45,033 nucleotides of DNA from Planctomycetota bacterium. GTDB taxonomy: Bacteria; Planctomycetota; Planctomycetia; Pirellulales; Pirellulaceae. The translations under genes were made by a program, and so were the position numbers. The notes under the pieces were generated by a model. That model did not search any database and had not been told where the DNA came from. It saw only the letters and a list, made by a program, of their open reading frames with translations. The stretch covers positions 1 through 45,033 of the forward strand of contig JAPLNL010000054.1 in NCBI GenBank assembly GCA_026692905.1. Direction: 5' to 3'. The number at the start of each line of letters is the position of its first letter. Within the stretch, counting starts at the first letter, position 1. Shown here one piece after another: positions 1 to 8,334 of the stretch.

Positions 1-43
1 CGCTGTAAACATCTTTGCAAAGTCAATTCCATTGAAAACCTTA

Positions 44-104
44 GGGAGGGCGAGGCTCCTGCCGAGCCAACGGTGCAAAGGTTCGGCAGGAGCCTCACCC
101 TCCC
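44..104. repeat. Palindromic repeat family A, copy 1
   Basis: A 61-bp imperfect palindrome with arms of about 22 nt (44-65 and 83-104). They pair with one mismatch around a short GC-rich loop; the core is GGCTCCTGCCGA. A nearly identical 61-bp copy lies at 7922-7982, differing at one position, and a shorter relative lies at 154-210. The element sits in an intergenic region and could fold as a strong RNA hairpin. Function is unknown; it resembles a REP-type dispersed palindrome. Confidence 0.85.
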
Positions 105-153
105 GAGCAATGAATGACTTAGGTAAACTCGTTGGAAACACGTTTACAGCGGT

Positions 154-210
154 GGGGCGAGGCTCCTGCCGAGCCGTGTGTAGCCAGCTCGGCAGGAGCC
201 TCGCTCTCCC
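154..210. repeat. Palindromic repeat family A, copy 2 (diverged)
   Basis: The arms at about 156-174 and 187-209 share the GGCTCCTGCCGA core with copy 1 but have a different loop. The two copies are separated by about 50 bp. The sequence at 142-151 is the reverse complement of bases 1-10 of the window, so copy 1 lies between short inverted flanks. Confidence 0.8.
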
Positions 211-318
211 TTAGAAATGACAGGCCAAATAAATCCCCCTGTTGTACCATCGCGATTAGAATCGATCCCACCTTGTCGAGATTCCAAATTGAGTCTCTAT
301 GCACTCCGGATTATCAGC

Positions 319-324
319 TATAAT
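319..324 (+). promoter_or_regulatory. Possible -10 box upstream of the large TPR gene
   Basis: A perfect TATAAT hexamer lies 48 bp before the chosen ATG at 373. No good -35 hexamer is seen at 16-18 bp spacing; the nearest TTGAGT (289-294) is 24 bp away. It is therefore only a candidate promoter element. Confidence 0.3.
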
Positions 325-372
325 CAGGTCAATCCATCTCGTCTCATCTGCTCGGTTCGCAGGGGTTCTCTT

Positions 373-3300
373 ATGTCAATTGTTTTGGCTGCTTCACGCA
401 ATGTTGATCTCAAGGCCCAGGCACTTTGGATTCAAAAAGGTTGCAGTTCTCAAGAGAGCTTACTCGTGCGTTCCTTAAAATGCGGGACCGTGCTTGCTTC
501 CCTCGCATTTTCTTCGATGGTTGCTTTTGCACCAAGTGCGTCTGCAGACGAGCCAGCCAAACGCTTCCTCAATCGATTGCGTGAGGAGGGCTACTACGAT
601 ATGGGGCTGAAATATTTGGATTTGAGCGCTGCCAAGAACCGACTACCGGCCGACATGAAAACAGACCTGCCGCTCGAACGGGTCATTCTGATGCAGGAGT
701 CGCTTCGAAATGTGAAGACGCCGCAGCAACGCGACGAGCGCATGGCCGCTATCGAAAAGGGCTATCGAGAATTCCTTGCCGTTGCTCCGGGGCATTCCAG
801 ACGCAGCGAAACCCAAACCAAGCTCGGCGACTTGTTGCTCGACCGCGGACAATCAGCGTTGACCGATAGTAAGAAACCAGAAAACGTCGTTTCATCCGAT
901 AGTTGGCGATCCAAGTCGCGTCAGGCCTATACCGAAGCGCTCGATCTCTACATCAAAATCGCCGAGGAGCTCAAGCCAATCCTCGAATCCATGGCAGGAG
1001 ACAAAATCAAAACGGTCAAGATCGAAGGAAAGAACGTCAAGGAACTCACGGAGCTTCGCGAACAGTACCAACGGGAGTACCGCCAATCGCAAATCCTTCA
1101 AGCGAAAACCATGGAGTTCATTTCGCAAACGTACGACGAGCAAGCTCCTGACCGAAAGCAGTGGCTGGAAAAGTCAGAGGCGAGTTTCAATGCTGTCGTC
1201 GAGAAGACCACAGGTCCTCAGGAAGCCGGCAGAAGAATGCTCAGCCTATTGTACTTGGGTGAAGTACAAACGCAGTTGGGTAAGATTGATGAAGCAAGAA
1301 ACAGCTACATTCGCGTTTCAGAGAATGAAGAAGGTGGGATTTTCAGGACATGGCGTATTCAAGCCATCGCTGGAATCATCCGCTTGGACTCATCCGAAAA
1401 AGCCGCCAAATACGAGGCGGCCATTCAACGTGGCGAAGAATCGTTAAAGACCGCCAGCGCGAAGGAGCGAGATGATCCAGAGTGGCTCGACCTGCAGCTT
1501 GCGCTTGCGGAAGCTCGTTTGGCATGGGGCAAGAAGCTCGACCCGAAAAAGGAAGATAATAAAATCCGAAACAACCGCAGTGCCGCGCGTGAATTGCTTC
1601 AAACGATCAATAAGAAAAAGGGACCGCACCAAGCCAAAGCGCAAAAGAGTTTGAGTGAACTAGGGATCGAAACCGTCGAAAAGAAGTCGGACGATAAAAT
1701 CCCCACGACCAAGGCTTGGGCGGACACTATCAAAGTTGCCCGCGAACGATTGGACCGGGCTGAGTCCGCTGAATTAGACCTACCTGTCCTGCAACAGCAA
1801 GCTGCATCCGGGAACAATGTTCAAGATCAAATCCAGACGATCCAGGAAAGTACCACTATGGACCGTACGCAATCGATTGAGCTCTACCAACGTGCCCTTC
1901 GATTGTACAAGCCAACGGATTCGCGAGATGATCTTCTTGAGGCTAAGTTCTTGTTGGCCTACTTGTACCTACGGACAGAAAAGTACTGGGAATGCTTAGC
2001 TCTATCCCAAGAGTTGTTGGTCTCCGCCAAAGGAACGGACAAGGCTCAGAAGGCGGGCGGATTTGCATTCATGGGGCTCGGCAAAATCATTTCTGAGGCG
2101 TCACCCGAAAGGCAACTCAGTTTTGTTCCTTCGTTGGTCCGGCTCGCAAATCAACTCAACACGATTGACCCTGCATCGGAAGAGGCCCGCAACACCATCG
2201 ACCTCCTCGTCAAGCTCGACCTGATCCATAAACGCTATGACGATGCGTTGAAGCATATCAGCCTTGGGCAAGGGAAAAGCAGCGGTGGTGGCGCGAGCAT
2301 GCTTGGACAGATCCTCTGGGGTGAATATCAGCAGGCAGCTTACGAGCATCGAAAGAATAAGACGGAGGAAACACCAGAGGAACAAAAGAACAAGTTGCAA
2401 GCGGAAACGCTTCTGCGATCGACTTGGGATGGCATGTCAACTGACAAAGTCGACAAAACCTTGGTAAACGGGGTCAACACGTTGGCCAATATCTACCTCT
2501 CTTCGGACCGGGTCGATGAAGCAATCGCCGTAATCGACGCGGAAGGGAAAGGGGCCATCGCACTCGTTCATTCCGTTGAAGACCTAGAGCCAACGGTCCA
2601 GTTGGAGGCCTATCGCCTAAAACTGCAAGCGATGGTTCAAGCTGCAGGCAATGGAAAGGCACTCCCCGCAGACAGCGTCGTGCAAATTGTCCAAAAGATG
2701 AAAGAGCTCTCCAATGGAGACGACTCATTGCTAACAAACTCGCTCAACAACTTAGCAGTCAAGCTTCAAGCGAAACTAGAAGCGAGCAAAAGTACGGAAG
2801 AGCAGGTCAGCCTGGGAGCGGCTTTTGGGGTTTTGATATCACAGTTGGTGGCTGTTAGTTCGGACGTCGCGATTCTGGATTCCAGTGGGAGCTCGATTCT
2901 GAATCTTGCGACCAAAATGCAGAAAGATCCAAACCTCGCAGGCAAAGCGAAACCCTTGATGGAGATCGCAGATACTGCGTTTACCAAAATTGCAGCCAAA
3001 CCTCCGCAGGAGCTAACCGACGCAAAGAGAAAGCCTGACGAAATCCAATTTAAGCTGGCCCAAGCCAAGAGTGGTACAGGCAAGTTCGACGAAGCGCATG
3101 CGATTTACGCAAAGTCCTTGTCGACCAATCCGAACAACATCACCTTTCAAGTGGAAGCGGCTAAAAATTTGCAGCTCTGGTCGAAGGGTAAAGACGTGGA
3201 GTTGATAAAGAAGTCGATATTCGGCGCCGAACCCAATGCCAAGAAAGAAAATGCCATTTGGGGATGGGGGAAAATCAGCACGGTCACTGCGGGCAGGCTC

Positions 3301-3567
3301 GCGAACTTCAAAGAGATTTTCTTCGAAGCTCGACTCAATATCGCCAAGGGCTTTCGGCTGATTGCCTTGGCTGAGTCCACTCCGGAAAAGAAAAAGCAAG
3401 GCTTAGAAAAAGCGTCGATCAAAATTCGCGAGACCTTTCAAACTTATCCTGAGTTAGGCTCCCCCGAGATTCGAGAGATGTTTGAAAAATTGCTACGTGA
3501 AATCCAGCAGGACCTTGGCAAAACAGTCAACGGACTCTTGGAGTTCAATCGCGAACCAACGAAATAG
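373..3567 (+). CDS. Large secreted TPR-repeat protein
   Basis: A 1064-aa protein. I chose ATG 373 over the in-frame upstream ATG at 217 because AGGGG lies 6 bases before it and the earlier start runs through intergenic repeat-like sequence. The N-terminus has an unusually long basic lead, then a hydrophobic stretch ending in an Ala-Ser-Ala-like cleavage site near residue 58, so export is likely. The rest is alpha-helical and rich in Ala, Glu, Lys and Leu, with TPR-like helix pairs such as the segments starting YLGEVQTQLGKIDEARNSY and FKLAQAKSGTGKFDEAHAIY. It heads a cluster with a second TPR protein and ExbB/ExbD, so a role as periplasmic scaffold or partner of that energised complex is inferred, not shown. 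The TAG stop is the first three bases of a 36-bp tandem repeat. The exact function is unknown. Confidence 0.85.
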   Translation: MSIVLAASRNVDLKAQALWIQKGCSSQESLLVRSLKCGTVLASLAFSSMVAFAPSASADEPAKRFLNRLREEGYYDMGLKYLDLSAAKNRLPADMKTDLPLERVILMQESLRNVKTPQQRDERMAAIEKGYREFLAVAPGHSRRSETQTKLGDLLLDRGQSALTDSKKPENVVSSDSWRSKSRQAYTEALDLYIKIAEELKPILESMAGDKIKTVKIEGKNVKELTELREQYQREYRQSQILQAKTMEFISQTYDEQAPDRKQWLEKSEASFNAVVEKTTGPQEAGRRMLSLLYLGEVQTQLGKIDEARNSYIRVSENEEGGIFRTWRIQAIAGIIRLDSSEKAAKYEAAIQRGEESLKTASAKERDDPEWLDLQLALAEARLAWGKKLDPKKEDNKIRNNRSAARELLQTINKKKGPHQAKAQKSLSELGIETVEKKSDDKIPTTKAWADTIKVARERLDRAESAELDLPVLQQQAASGNNVQDQIQTIQESTTMDRTQSIELYQRALRLYKPTDSRDDLLEAKFLLAYLYLRTEKYWECLALSQELLVSAKGTDKAQKAGGFAFMGLGKIISEASPERQLSFVPSLVRLANQLNTIDPASEEARNTIDLLVKLDLIHKRYDDALKHISLGQGKSSGGGASMLGQILWGEYQQAAYEHRKNKTEETPEEQKNKLQAETLLRSTWDGMSTDKVDKTLVNGVNTLANIYLSSDRVDEAIAVIDAEGKGAIALVHSVEDLEPTVQLEAYRLKLQAMVQAAGNGKALPADSVVQIVQKMKELSNGDDSLLTNSLNNLAVKLQAKLEASKSTEEQVSLGAAFGVLISQLVAVSSDVAILDSSGSSILNLATKMQKDPNLAGKAKPLMEIADTAFTKIAAKPPQELTDAKRKPDEIQFKLAQAKSGTGKFDEAHAIYAKSLSTNPNNITFQVEAAKNLQLWSKGKDVELIKKSIFGAEPNAKKENAIWGWGKISTVTAGRLANFKEIFFEARLNIAKGFRLIALAESTPEKKKQGLEKASIKIRETFQTYPELGSPEIREMFEKLLREIQQDLGKTVNGLLEFNREPTK

Positions 3568-3739
3568 CACGACGCGCAAGCTAGTGAACAACCAACAACA
3601 TAGCACGAAGCGCAAGCTAGTGAACAAACAACAACATAGCACGACGCGCAAGCTAGTGAACAACCAACAACATAGCACGACGCGCAAGCTAGTGAACAAA
3701 CAACAACATAGCACGACGCGCAAGCTAGTGAACAACCGA
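3565..3739. repeat. 36-bp tandem repeat array, five units (family B)
   Basis: Five consecutive 36-bp units start at 3565, 3601, 3637, 3673 and 3709. Each contains TAGCACGA, a variable base, GCGCAAGCTAGTGAA, then a CAA-rich linker. The units alternate between ACCAACAACA-like and AACAACAACA-like linkers, which suggests amplification of a two-unit block. There are no spacers. The first unit supplies the stop codon of the upstream TPR gene. The same core recurs as inverted pairs at 6821-6880, 20178-20337 and 21067-21176. Confidence 0.9.
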
Positions 3740-3830
3740 CTAAAAAACCTCTACACCGATGGCGCTATAAAACGTTCCATTCGGACGCTCGTCCAACCTC
3801 CCCCAGTTTCTCTTTGAACAACCAAGAACC

Positions 3831-4895
3831 ATGCGATTATCGAGCTCTTTCCCTCATCAACTTGTTCCTACCCTTGTTCTCGCACTGGCGATAGCGTGCG
3901 CTCAGAACGTGCTGGCCCAAGACAAAATCTTTCCACTCAAGAACGGAGCCGAGGGTATCGCAGCTTCTGGAAAGATTGTGGAACGAACTCGCGATAAAGT
4001 AGTGATTGAGAAAGGGGGGGCCAACCAGAACTTCGACACCAATCAAATTAGCCGAGTTGTGTTTGAGGGAGAGCCCGTTTCGCTAACTCAAGCCAAACGT
4101 TTGATCAGGGAAGGAAACGTTGACCAAGCGATTGAAGAGTTCAGGAAAATTGACCAGTCAGCGCTCAAGTCGGATGAATTGAAACAAGACTATGCCTTTT
4201 ATCGAGGCTACATTTCGGCCCTCAATGCGTTACGAGGTAAAGGGGATGCAGCAGCTGCGACGAAGGTACTCATGGCGTGGGCGAAAGACAACAGTACTTC
4301 GCATCTATTCTACATGGCGTCCGAAAAGCTTGGCGAGTTGGCGATAGCAAGCGGGACGCCGGATCAAGCATCCAAGTTCTTCGACATCTTGGGAAAATCA
4401 CCTTTTGACGATTTCAAAGTCAAAGGAAATTATCTGAGTGGCAAAGCTCTCTTTGCAAACAAACAAATACCCGAAGCGAGGGCCAAGTACAGTTTGGTCG
4501 GACAATCACAAGTTTCCGATCCTGTATCGCTCAAGTTCAAGAAGCTAGCGAGCTTGGCAGCGATCCGTTGCGATGCCGCCGAAGGAAAGACGCCGCAAGC
4601 GATTGAAGCCTTGGAGAAAATGGTCGACGAAGGTGACTCGACGGATGCAGAGCTATTCTCCGAATTGTTCAATGCTTTGGGCGGAATTTTACGAACGGCA
4701 GGCAACAACGACGAAGCGATCTTGGCTTTCCTTAAGACAGACTTACTCTACTCAACCGAACAAGACGCGCATGCCGAAGCTCTGTTCAATTTAGCGCAGC
4801 TTTGGTCGGCGGTCGGTGAAAACATCCGAGCCACTGAGGCCAAGAGCCGGCTTGCGAAACTCTACCCAACTTCCCCTTGGCTCAACAAGAAATAA
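3831..4895 (+). CDS. Secreted TPR-repeat protein
   Basis: A 354-aa protein with a clear signal peptide: a basic N-terminus, the hydrophobic run LVLALAIACAQ and an ALA-type site before QDKIF near residue 30. A short region around residues 35-80 looks like a small beta domain (ASGKIVERTRDKVVIEKGG). TPR-like repeats follow, for example LIREGNVDQAIEEFRKI and ALFNLAQLWSAVGENIRATE. It lies between the large TPR gene and the ExbB/ExbD module, all on the same strand, and the gap to exbB is about 170 bp. A periplasmic protein-protein interaction role in the proton-channel complex is inferred from context. No enzymatic motif is seen. Confidence 0.85.
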   Translation: MRLSSSFPHQLVPTLVLALAIACAQNVLAQDKIFPLKNGAEGIAASGKIVERTRDKVVIEKGGANQNFDTNQISRVVFEGEPVSLTQAKRLIREGNVDQAIEEFRKIDQSALKSDELKQDYAFYRGYISALNALRGKGDAAAATKVLMAWAKDNSTSHLFYMASEKLGELAIASGTPDQASKFFDILGKSPFDDFKVKGNYLSGKALFANKQIPEARAKYSLVGQSQVSDPVSLKFKKLASLAAIRCDAAEGKTPQAIEALEKMVDEGDSTDAELFSELFNALGGILRTAGNNDEAILAFLKTDLLYSTEQDAHAEALFNLAQLWSAVGENIRATEAKSRLAKLYPTSPWLNKK

Positions 4896-5069
4896 TCGCT
4901 CTATTGGAACAACCAACGAGAAAATGATAGGCTTTAGGCCCTTGCCTCAATCTCCTTTGCGATTGGTTGTGTACGATAGAGAAGATCAATGCGTCTAAAG
5001 TCAGACGCGAAGAGACACAAGGATCCTTTCAAACCACTCCTCTTTTGCCGAGCTCATTACGGAGACGTC

Positions 5070-5825
5070 ATGCAATATTGTTTAAGACGCACGCGGTTCT
5101 TTGTTTCCATTGCATTGCCCGCTATCGCAATGCTGCTGGTTGCGTCCTTTTTTTCCAACGAGTTGTTCGCACAAGACGCCGCTCCCGTCGCAAAGTCCGA
5201 AAACTTGCTGGTGAAAACATGGAACTCACTCGGAACGATGTACGCTATCATCTTTTTGGTGATGAGTATCATCCTAGTCGCTCTGGTAGTACGTTGTTTG
5301 CTCGCCGTTCAAAAGAACAATTTCGTACCGGATGATTTGATCCAAGGTGTTGACGCGAGTCTTGGGGAAAAAAACGCTGCGGCGGCGGTGGAATTAGTGC
5401 GTGCAGATGAGAGTTTCTTGGGACAAGTCGTTGCGGCTGGTCTTGGAAAGCTTCAGGGCGGAAAAGAATCGGCACTGGAAGCCATGCAGATCGTGGGTGA
5501 GTCCGAGCAAATGAAAACCGAGCATTTGCTGAGCTATTTGGCATTGATCGGAAACATCGCGCCGATGGTTGGTTTGCTGGGTACCGTTCAAGGGATGGTG
5601 ACGTCATTCGCTAAGATTGCGAGCAGCACCGCAACCATCAAACCTTCTGAACTTGCGGGGGGTATTGAGCAGGCACTTTACACAACGCTGTTTGGACTCT
5701 ATTTGGCGATTCCCGCGATCACGATTTACAACATCATGAGAAATCGTGTGCAGCGATTCGTTTTCAACGCTGGAACGCAAAGCGAAGAGATGTTGGACAA
5801 ATTCCAGACGTTCGTCAAATCGTAA
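5070..5825 (+). CDS. MotA/TolQ/ExbB-family proton channel protein
   Basis: The inner-membrane proton-channel subunit that uses proton motive force to energise envelope processes with ExbD-type partners. ATG 5070 (251 aa) is preferred over the in-frame ATG at 4989 because GGAGA precedes it and a signal-like hydrophobic N-terminus begins there, ending FAQDA near residue 35. Three further membrane segments lie at about 56-80, 152-178 and 198-222. The second and third carry the family signature, with LLSYLALIGNIAPMVGLLGT followed by QALYTTLFGLYLAIPA. Two exbD-like genes follow within 20 bp, indicating one operon. The extra cleavable N-terminal signal is common in planctomycete homologues. The transported or energised substrate cannot be told from sequence. 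Confidence 0.92.
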   Translation: MQYCLRRTRFFVSIALPAIAMLLVASFFSNELFAQDAAPVAKSENLLVKTWNSLGTMYAIIFLVMSIILVALVVRCLLAVQKNNFVPDDLIQGVDASLGEKNAAAAVELVRADESFLGQVVAAGLGKLQGGKESALEAMQIVGESEQMKTEHLLSYLALIGNIAPMVGLLGTVQGMVTSFAKIASSTATIKPSELAGGIEQALYTTLFGLYLAIPAITIYNIMRNRVQRFVFNAGTQSEEMLDKFQTFVKS

Positions 5826-5844
5826 CCGCGGGATAGAGCGATCC

Positions 5845-6285
5845 ATGAAAATCCGCAAATCGTACGATTCGAAAATGGCCGAAGGGGACCTGACGGCCAT
5901 GATCGACATGGTCTTTCAGTTGATCATCTTCTTTATGGTGCTAATCAACTTTTCACAGGATGATCAGAACGACAAAATCAAGCTCCCGTCTAGCGAATTG
6001 GCCAAGCCGCCCGAGGCGCCTTTGACATTTCCGATCGTTTTGCATTTGGATTCCAATGCGGCCATCTACATGGGAACAAACGTGGTAACCGTTGATTCCA
6101 TCGCACCCTTGCTGCGAACCGAAATTGATTTATTGAAGTCGAGAAACCAAAAGGCTAGCGACGCCAATATCGTTATTCGAGGCCACCAAGGCACTCCTGG
6201 CGGAGTCGTCCAGGACCTGATCAAAAAATGCCAAGACTTAGGTTTCGAAAAGTTTGCGTTGCGAGTGCGCGAAGAACAGCCATAA
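5845..6285 (+). CDS. ExbD/TolR-family biopolymer transport protein
   Basis: A 146-aa protein with one N-terminal membrane helix (about residues 15-36), containing the conserved proton-relay aspartate D21 in LTAMIDMVFQLIIFF. A periplasmic domain of about 105 residues follows, ending in the typical FALRVREEQ strand. The start at 5845 gives the expected family length; longer in-frame starts would extend into exbB. It lies 19 bp after exbB and 20 bp before a second ExbD gene. ExbD/TolR dimers insert in the ExbB pentamer and contact periplasmic partners. Here those may be the TPR proteins encoded upstream, which is inference from gene order. Confidence 0.92.
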   Translation: MKIRKSYDSKMAEGDLTAMIDMVFQLIIFFMVLINFSQDDQNDKIKLPSSELAKPPEAPLTFPIVLHLDSNAAIYMGTNVVTVDSIAPLLRTEIDLLKSRNQKASDANIVIRGHQGTPGGVVQDLIKKCQDLGFEKFALRVREEQP

Positions 6286-6305
6286 CCAATCTCTAAGTTC
6301 GAATC

Positions 6306-6788
6306 ATGAAATTTGAATCCAAACGCGGAAACGAAAAAGCTGAGCTGCAACTCACATCGATGATCGATGTGATTTTCTTGTTGCTTATTTTCTTCGTAAT
6401 GACCTTCAAGATCGCGGCCCAGGAAGGTGACTTCAGCGTTAAGATGCCACTCCAAGGCTCAGGCGGCAACCCCGACACGACCAATATCCCAATCAAATTG
6501 CGATTGCGGGCAAACGCGGATGGCGAACTCGCGGACATCGTCGTGAACGAAAGCTTGTCGTACGGCAATGACTGGGCAAAACTGAGAGGCTATATACTGG
6601 AACTGACAGGCGGCAACGCACCACCGACACCCGAGGAAGGTCCAGAGGTCGAAATCGATCTCGACTACAATTTGCGATACGAGCATGTCATCCGAGCGGT
6701 AACCGCAGTGACTGGCCAGCGACAGGGCGACGAGATCAAAAGACTTGTCGAACGGATCAAATTCGCGACACCCCGCAAACCGCAGTAA
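6306..6788 (+). CDS. Second ExbD/TolR-family protein
   Basis: A 160-aa paralogue of the preceding gene. It again has a single N-terminal membrane helix with the proton-relay aspartate at D21 (LTSMIDVIFLLLIFFVMTFK) and a periplasmic domain ending with a VIRAVTAVTG-type helix. Two adjacent ExbD genes suggest a heteromeric stator, as seen in many planctomycete and Bacteroidota clusters. It is the last gene of the apparent unit; a family B hairpin follows 32 bp downstream and may mark transcript end. Confidence 0.92.
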   Translation: MKFESKRGNEKAELQLTSMIDVIFLLLIFFVMTFKIAAQEGDFSVKMPLQGSGGNPDTTNIPIKLRLRANADGELADIVVNESLSYGNDWAKLRGYILELTGGNAPPTPEEGPEVEIDLDYNLRYEHVIRAVTAVTGQRQGDEIKRLVERIKFATPRKPQ

Positions 6789-6820
6789 GTTGAATCTGAT
6801 GTGGACTGGGCAGATATTCA

Positions 6821-6880
6821 TAGCACGAAGCGCAAGCTAGTGAATCTTGCATCCATTTCACTAGCTTGCGCGTCGTGCTA
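6821..6880. repeat. Family B inverted repeat (hairpin)
   Basis: The family B core TAGCACGAAGCGCAAGCTAG starts at 6821 and its near-perfect reverse complement ends at 6880, with an 11-bp loop between (arms 6821-6844 and 6856-6880). It lies between the convergent exbD (plus) and XRE (minus) genes, where it could act as a bidirectional terminator. Confidence 0.85.
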
Positions 6881-6895
6881 GGGTAGCAACGAGTC

Positions 6896-7171
6896 CTAAG
6901 ATCTCGAATTAGAGCTTCCAGCTTCATCGACAACGACAACCGAATTTGGCTGGAGCGAAAGTCGATAGCCAATGGCGTTGCAGACCGCTTCGATATTGGC
7001 CAAGGACGGAGCTGAGCGGTACGTTCGGTTTCTAAGGCGACTTACTAGGTCACGACTGAGTCCGGCGCGAACTGCGATATCGTTTACGGTCTCCCCACGC
7101 TGGCAAACCTCATCGATGAGCTTTGCTAACTCAACCAAAAAAGGCTGTCGGGAGCTCGTTTCTGTGGTCAT
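6896..7171 (-). CDS. XRE-family helix-turn-helix protein
   Basis: A small 91-aa DNA-binding protein. The helix-turn-helix lies at about residues 25-60: VNDIAVRAGLSRDLVSRLR, then a SLANIEAVCNAIGYRL helix typical of Cro/C1-type regulators. I chose the ATG at 7171 because it starts directly before the domain; in-frame starts at 7219 and 7276 add unlike sequence. It is transcribed away from the DUF1579 gene and converges with exbD. No toxin-like partner is seen next to it, so an antitoxin role is not supported. The target operator is unknown. Confidence 0.75.
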   Translation of the reverse strand: MTTETSSRQPFLVELAKLIDEVCQRGETVNDIAVRAGLSRDLVSRLRNRTYRSAPSLANIEAVCNAIGYRLSLQPNSVVVVDEAGSSNSRS

Positions 7172-7356
7172 TGGTTCTAAATTATCGGGCGGATCTGTTT
7201 TCGTTATGATCAAAGTCATACCATTGAACACCGATCGCCGCATTTTGTTTCGATGTTGTCGATTTCGACGTTTCAAACTCGACCAAAGTGGTAGCGTTCA
7301 CGACAAATTTGGTACTATTCGGACGTCCTAACTTCTTCCATCCTATGAGGCAAAAA

Positions 7357-7872
7357 ATGAAATTGGCTGCATTCGGAGTTTGTTTGTTTTTGACACTGGG
7401 TTCCTTTCTCGCGGCACAGGAGCCAGTCAAACCTGGCAAAGAGCATGCGTTTCTCGCCGAGACAGAAGGAGAGTGGTCCGTTTCAATCGCTTCGCCTGGC
7501 GGCAACATGAATGGTAAGTGCGTTTATAAAATGGCCCACAACGGAATCTGGTTAACTTCTCAGTTGGATATGAAAATGGGAGAGGGGCCATTTACCGGAA
7601 CGGGGCTCGACTCCTACGACCCGATCAAGAAGAAGTTTGTTTCGGTTTGGGTGGATTCCATGTCGGCAACACCGTTGCTTCTCGAAGGAGATAGGAGCCC
7701 GGATGGAAAGAAAGTTACAATGACGGGTAAGGGACCAGCACCAGACGGGACTTCAACACCGTATAAAACCGAAACGGAGTACGTCAGTAAGGACAAACAC
7801 ATTTTCAAGATGTGGATGGGGACAACGACTGGCGAGCCAATGATGGTCGCAACCTACGAACGAAAAAAGTAG
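7357..7872 (+). CDS. DUF1579 family secreted protein
   Basis: A 171-aa protein with a signal peptide (KLAAFGVCLFLTLGSFLAAQ, residues 2-21). A single beta-rich domain follows, matching DUF1579: the GEWSVSIASPGG start, the FTGTGLDSYDPIKKKFVSVW core and the late strand HIFKMWMGTTTGEPMMVATY. ATG 7357 is preferred over ATG 7345 because GAGG precedes it at good spacing. The family is lipocalin-like in appearance and has no assigned biochemical role. It is monocistronic, with a family A hairpin 50 bp downstream. Confidence 0.85.
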   Translation: MKLAAFGVCLFLTLGSFLAAQEPVKPGKEHAFLAETEGEWSVSIASPGGNMNGKCVYKMAHNGIWLTSQLDMKMGEGPFTGTGLDSYDPIKKKFVSVWVDSMSATPLLLEGDRSPDGKKVTMTGKGPAPDGTSTPYKTETEYVSKDKHIFKMWMGTTTGEPMMVATYERKK

Positions 7873-7921
7873 CTTTCGAAAAACCCGTAGCACAGCTGCT
7901 GGCCCTCCCCTGGAAACTCAT

Positions 7922-7982
7922 GGGAGGGCGAGGCTCCTGCCGAGCCAGCGGTGCAAAGGTTCGGCAGGAGCCTCACCCTCCC
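7922..7982. repeat. Palindromic repeat family A, copy 3
   Basis: A 61-bp palindrome nearly identical to 44-104, with one base different in the loop. Arms of about 22 nt begin GGGAGGG and end CCCTCCC. It lies just after the DUF1579 gene and could terminate it. Confidence 0.88.
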
Positions 7983-8076
7983 TAGTAACAAATTGCTTGG
8001 GTGAAGGCGGTGAGAACCTGGATAACCCTTCCGTTGTACTAAGCTAGTCAACGCCCTGCGTTATCAACGCCCATAC

Positions 8077-8104
8077 TTGGCAAGACAGGCAGTTTAGGTA
8101 GAAT
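8077..8104 (+). promoter_or_regulatory. Candidate sigma-70 promoter upstream of the encapsulin genes
   Basis: TTGGCA (8077-8082) and TAGAAT (8099-8104) are separated by 16 bp; each hexamer differs from consensus at one position. It is the best promoter-like pair I see before the shell genes, about 460 bp upstream of the first shell start, so a long leader would result. Support is sequence pattern only. Confidence 0.3.
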
Positions 8105-8334
8105 CCGGGGGTGATCGGTGGAGAGACGGCATGACAGCCTATGGAATTTCAATTGAACCACTATTCTAGTTCGATTGGACGAACGTGGGTGACTCTTCCG
8201 ATAGACCAAAGTCTACGGTCGTGACCGACAACAAAATTGTCCGGAAAACGAAACACATTTTAAGCAAAACGCGCGCTGACTAGACAACTGTGAGGCTCGC
8301 CTTGTCTGCCTTTGGCAGCTAGGAAGGAGTCGCT

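Larger units (their letters stand above)
7873..8334. other. Intergenic region before the encapsulin block
   Basis: It holds a family A palindrome at 7922-7982 and a candidate sigma-70 promoter at 8077-8104. The rest shows no supported gene. It probably carries the control region for the encapsulin genes. Confidence 0.5.

Noticed and set aside
3565-3739. CRISPR array
   Set aside because: The 36-bp units are directly adjacent with no unique spacers, and no cas genes are seen.
3482-3817. 111-aa ORF with RKLVNNQQHST repeats
   Set aside because: It overlaps the TPR gene in another frame and exists because the 36-bp repeat length is divisible by three. There is no ribosome site or signal.
6896-7171. 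Antitoxin of a toxin-antitoxin pair
   Set aside because: The HTH protein has no small toxin-like neighbour. The adjacent gene is an exported DUF1579 protein on the other strand.
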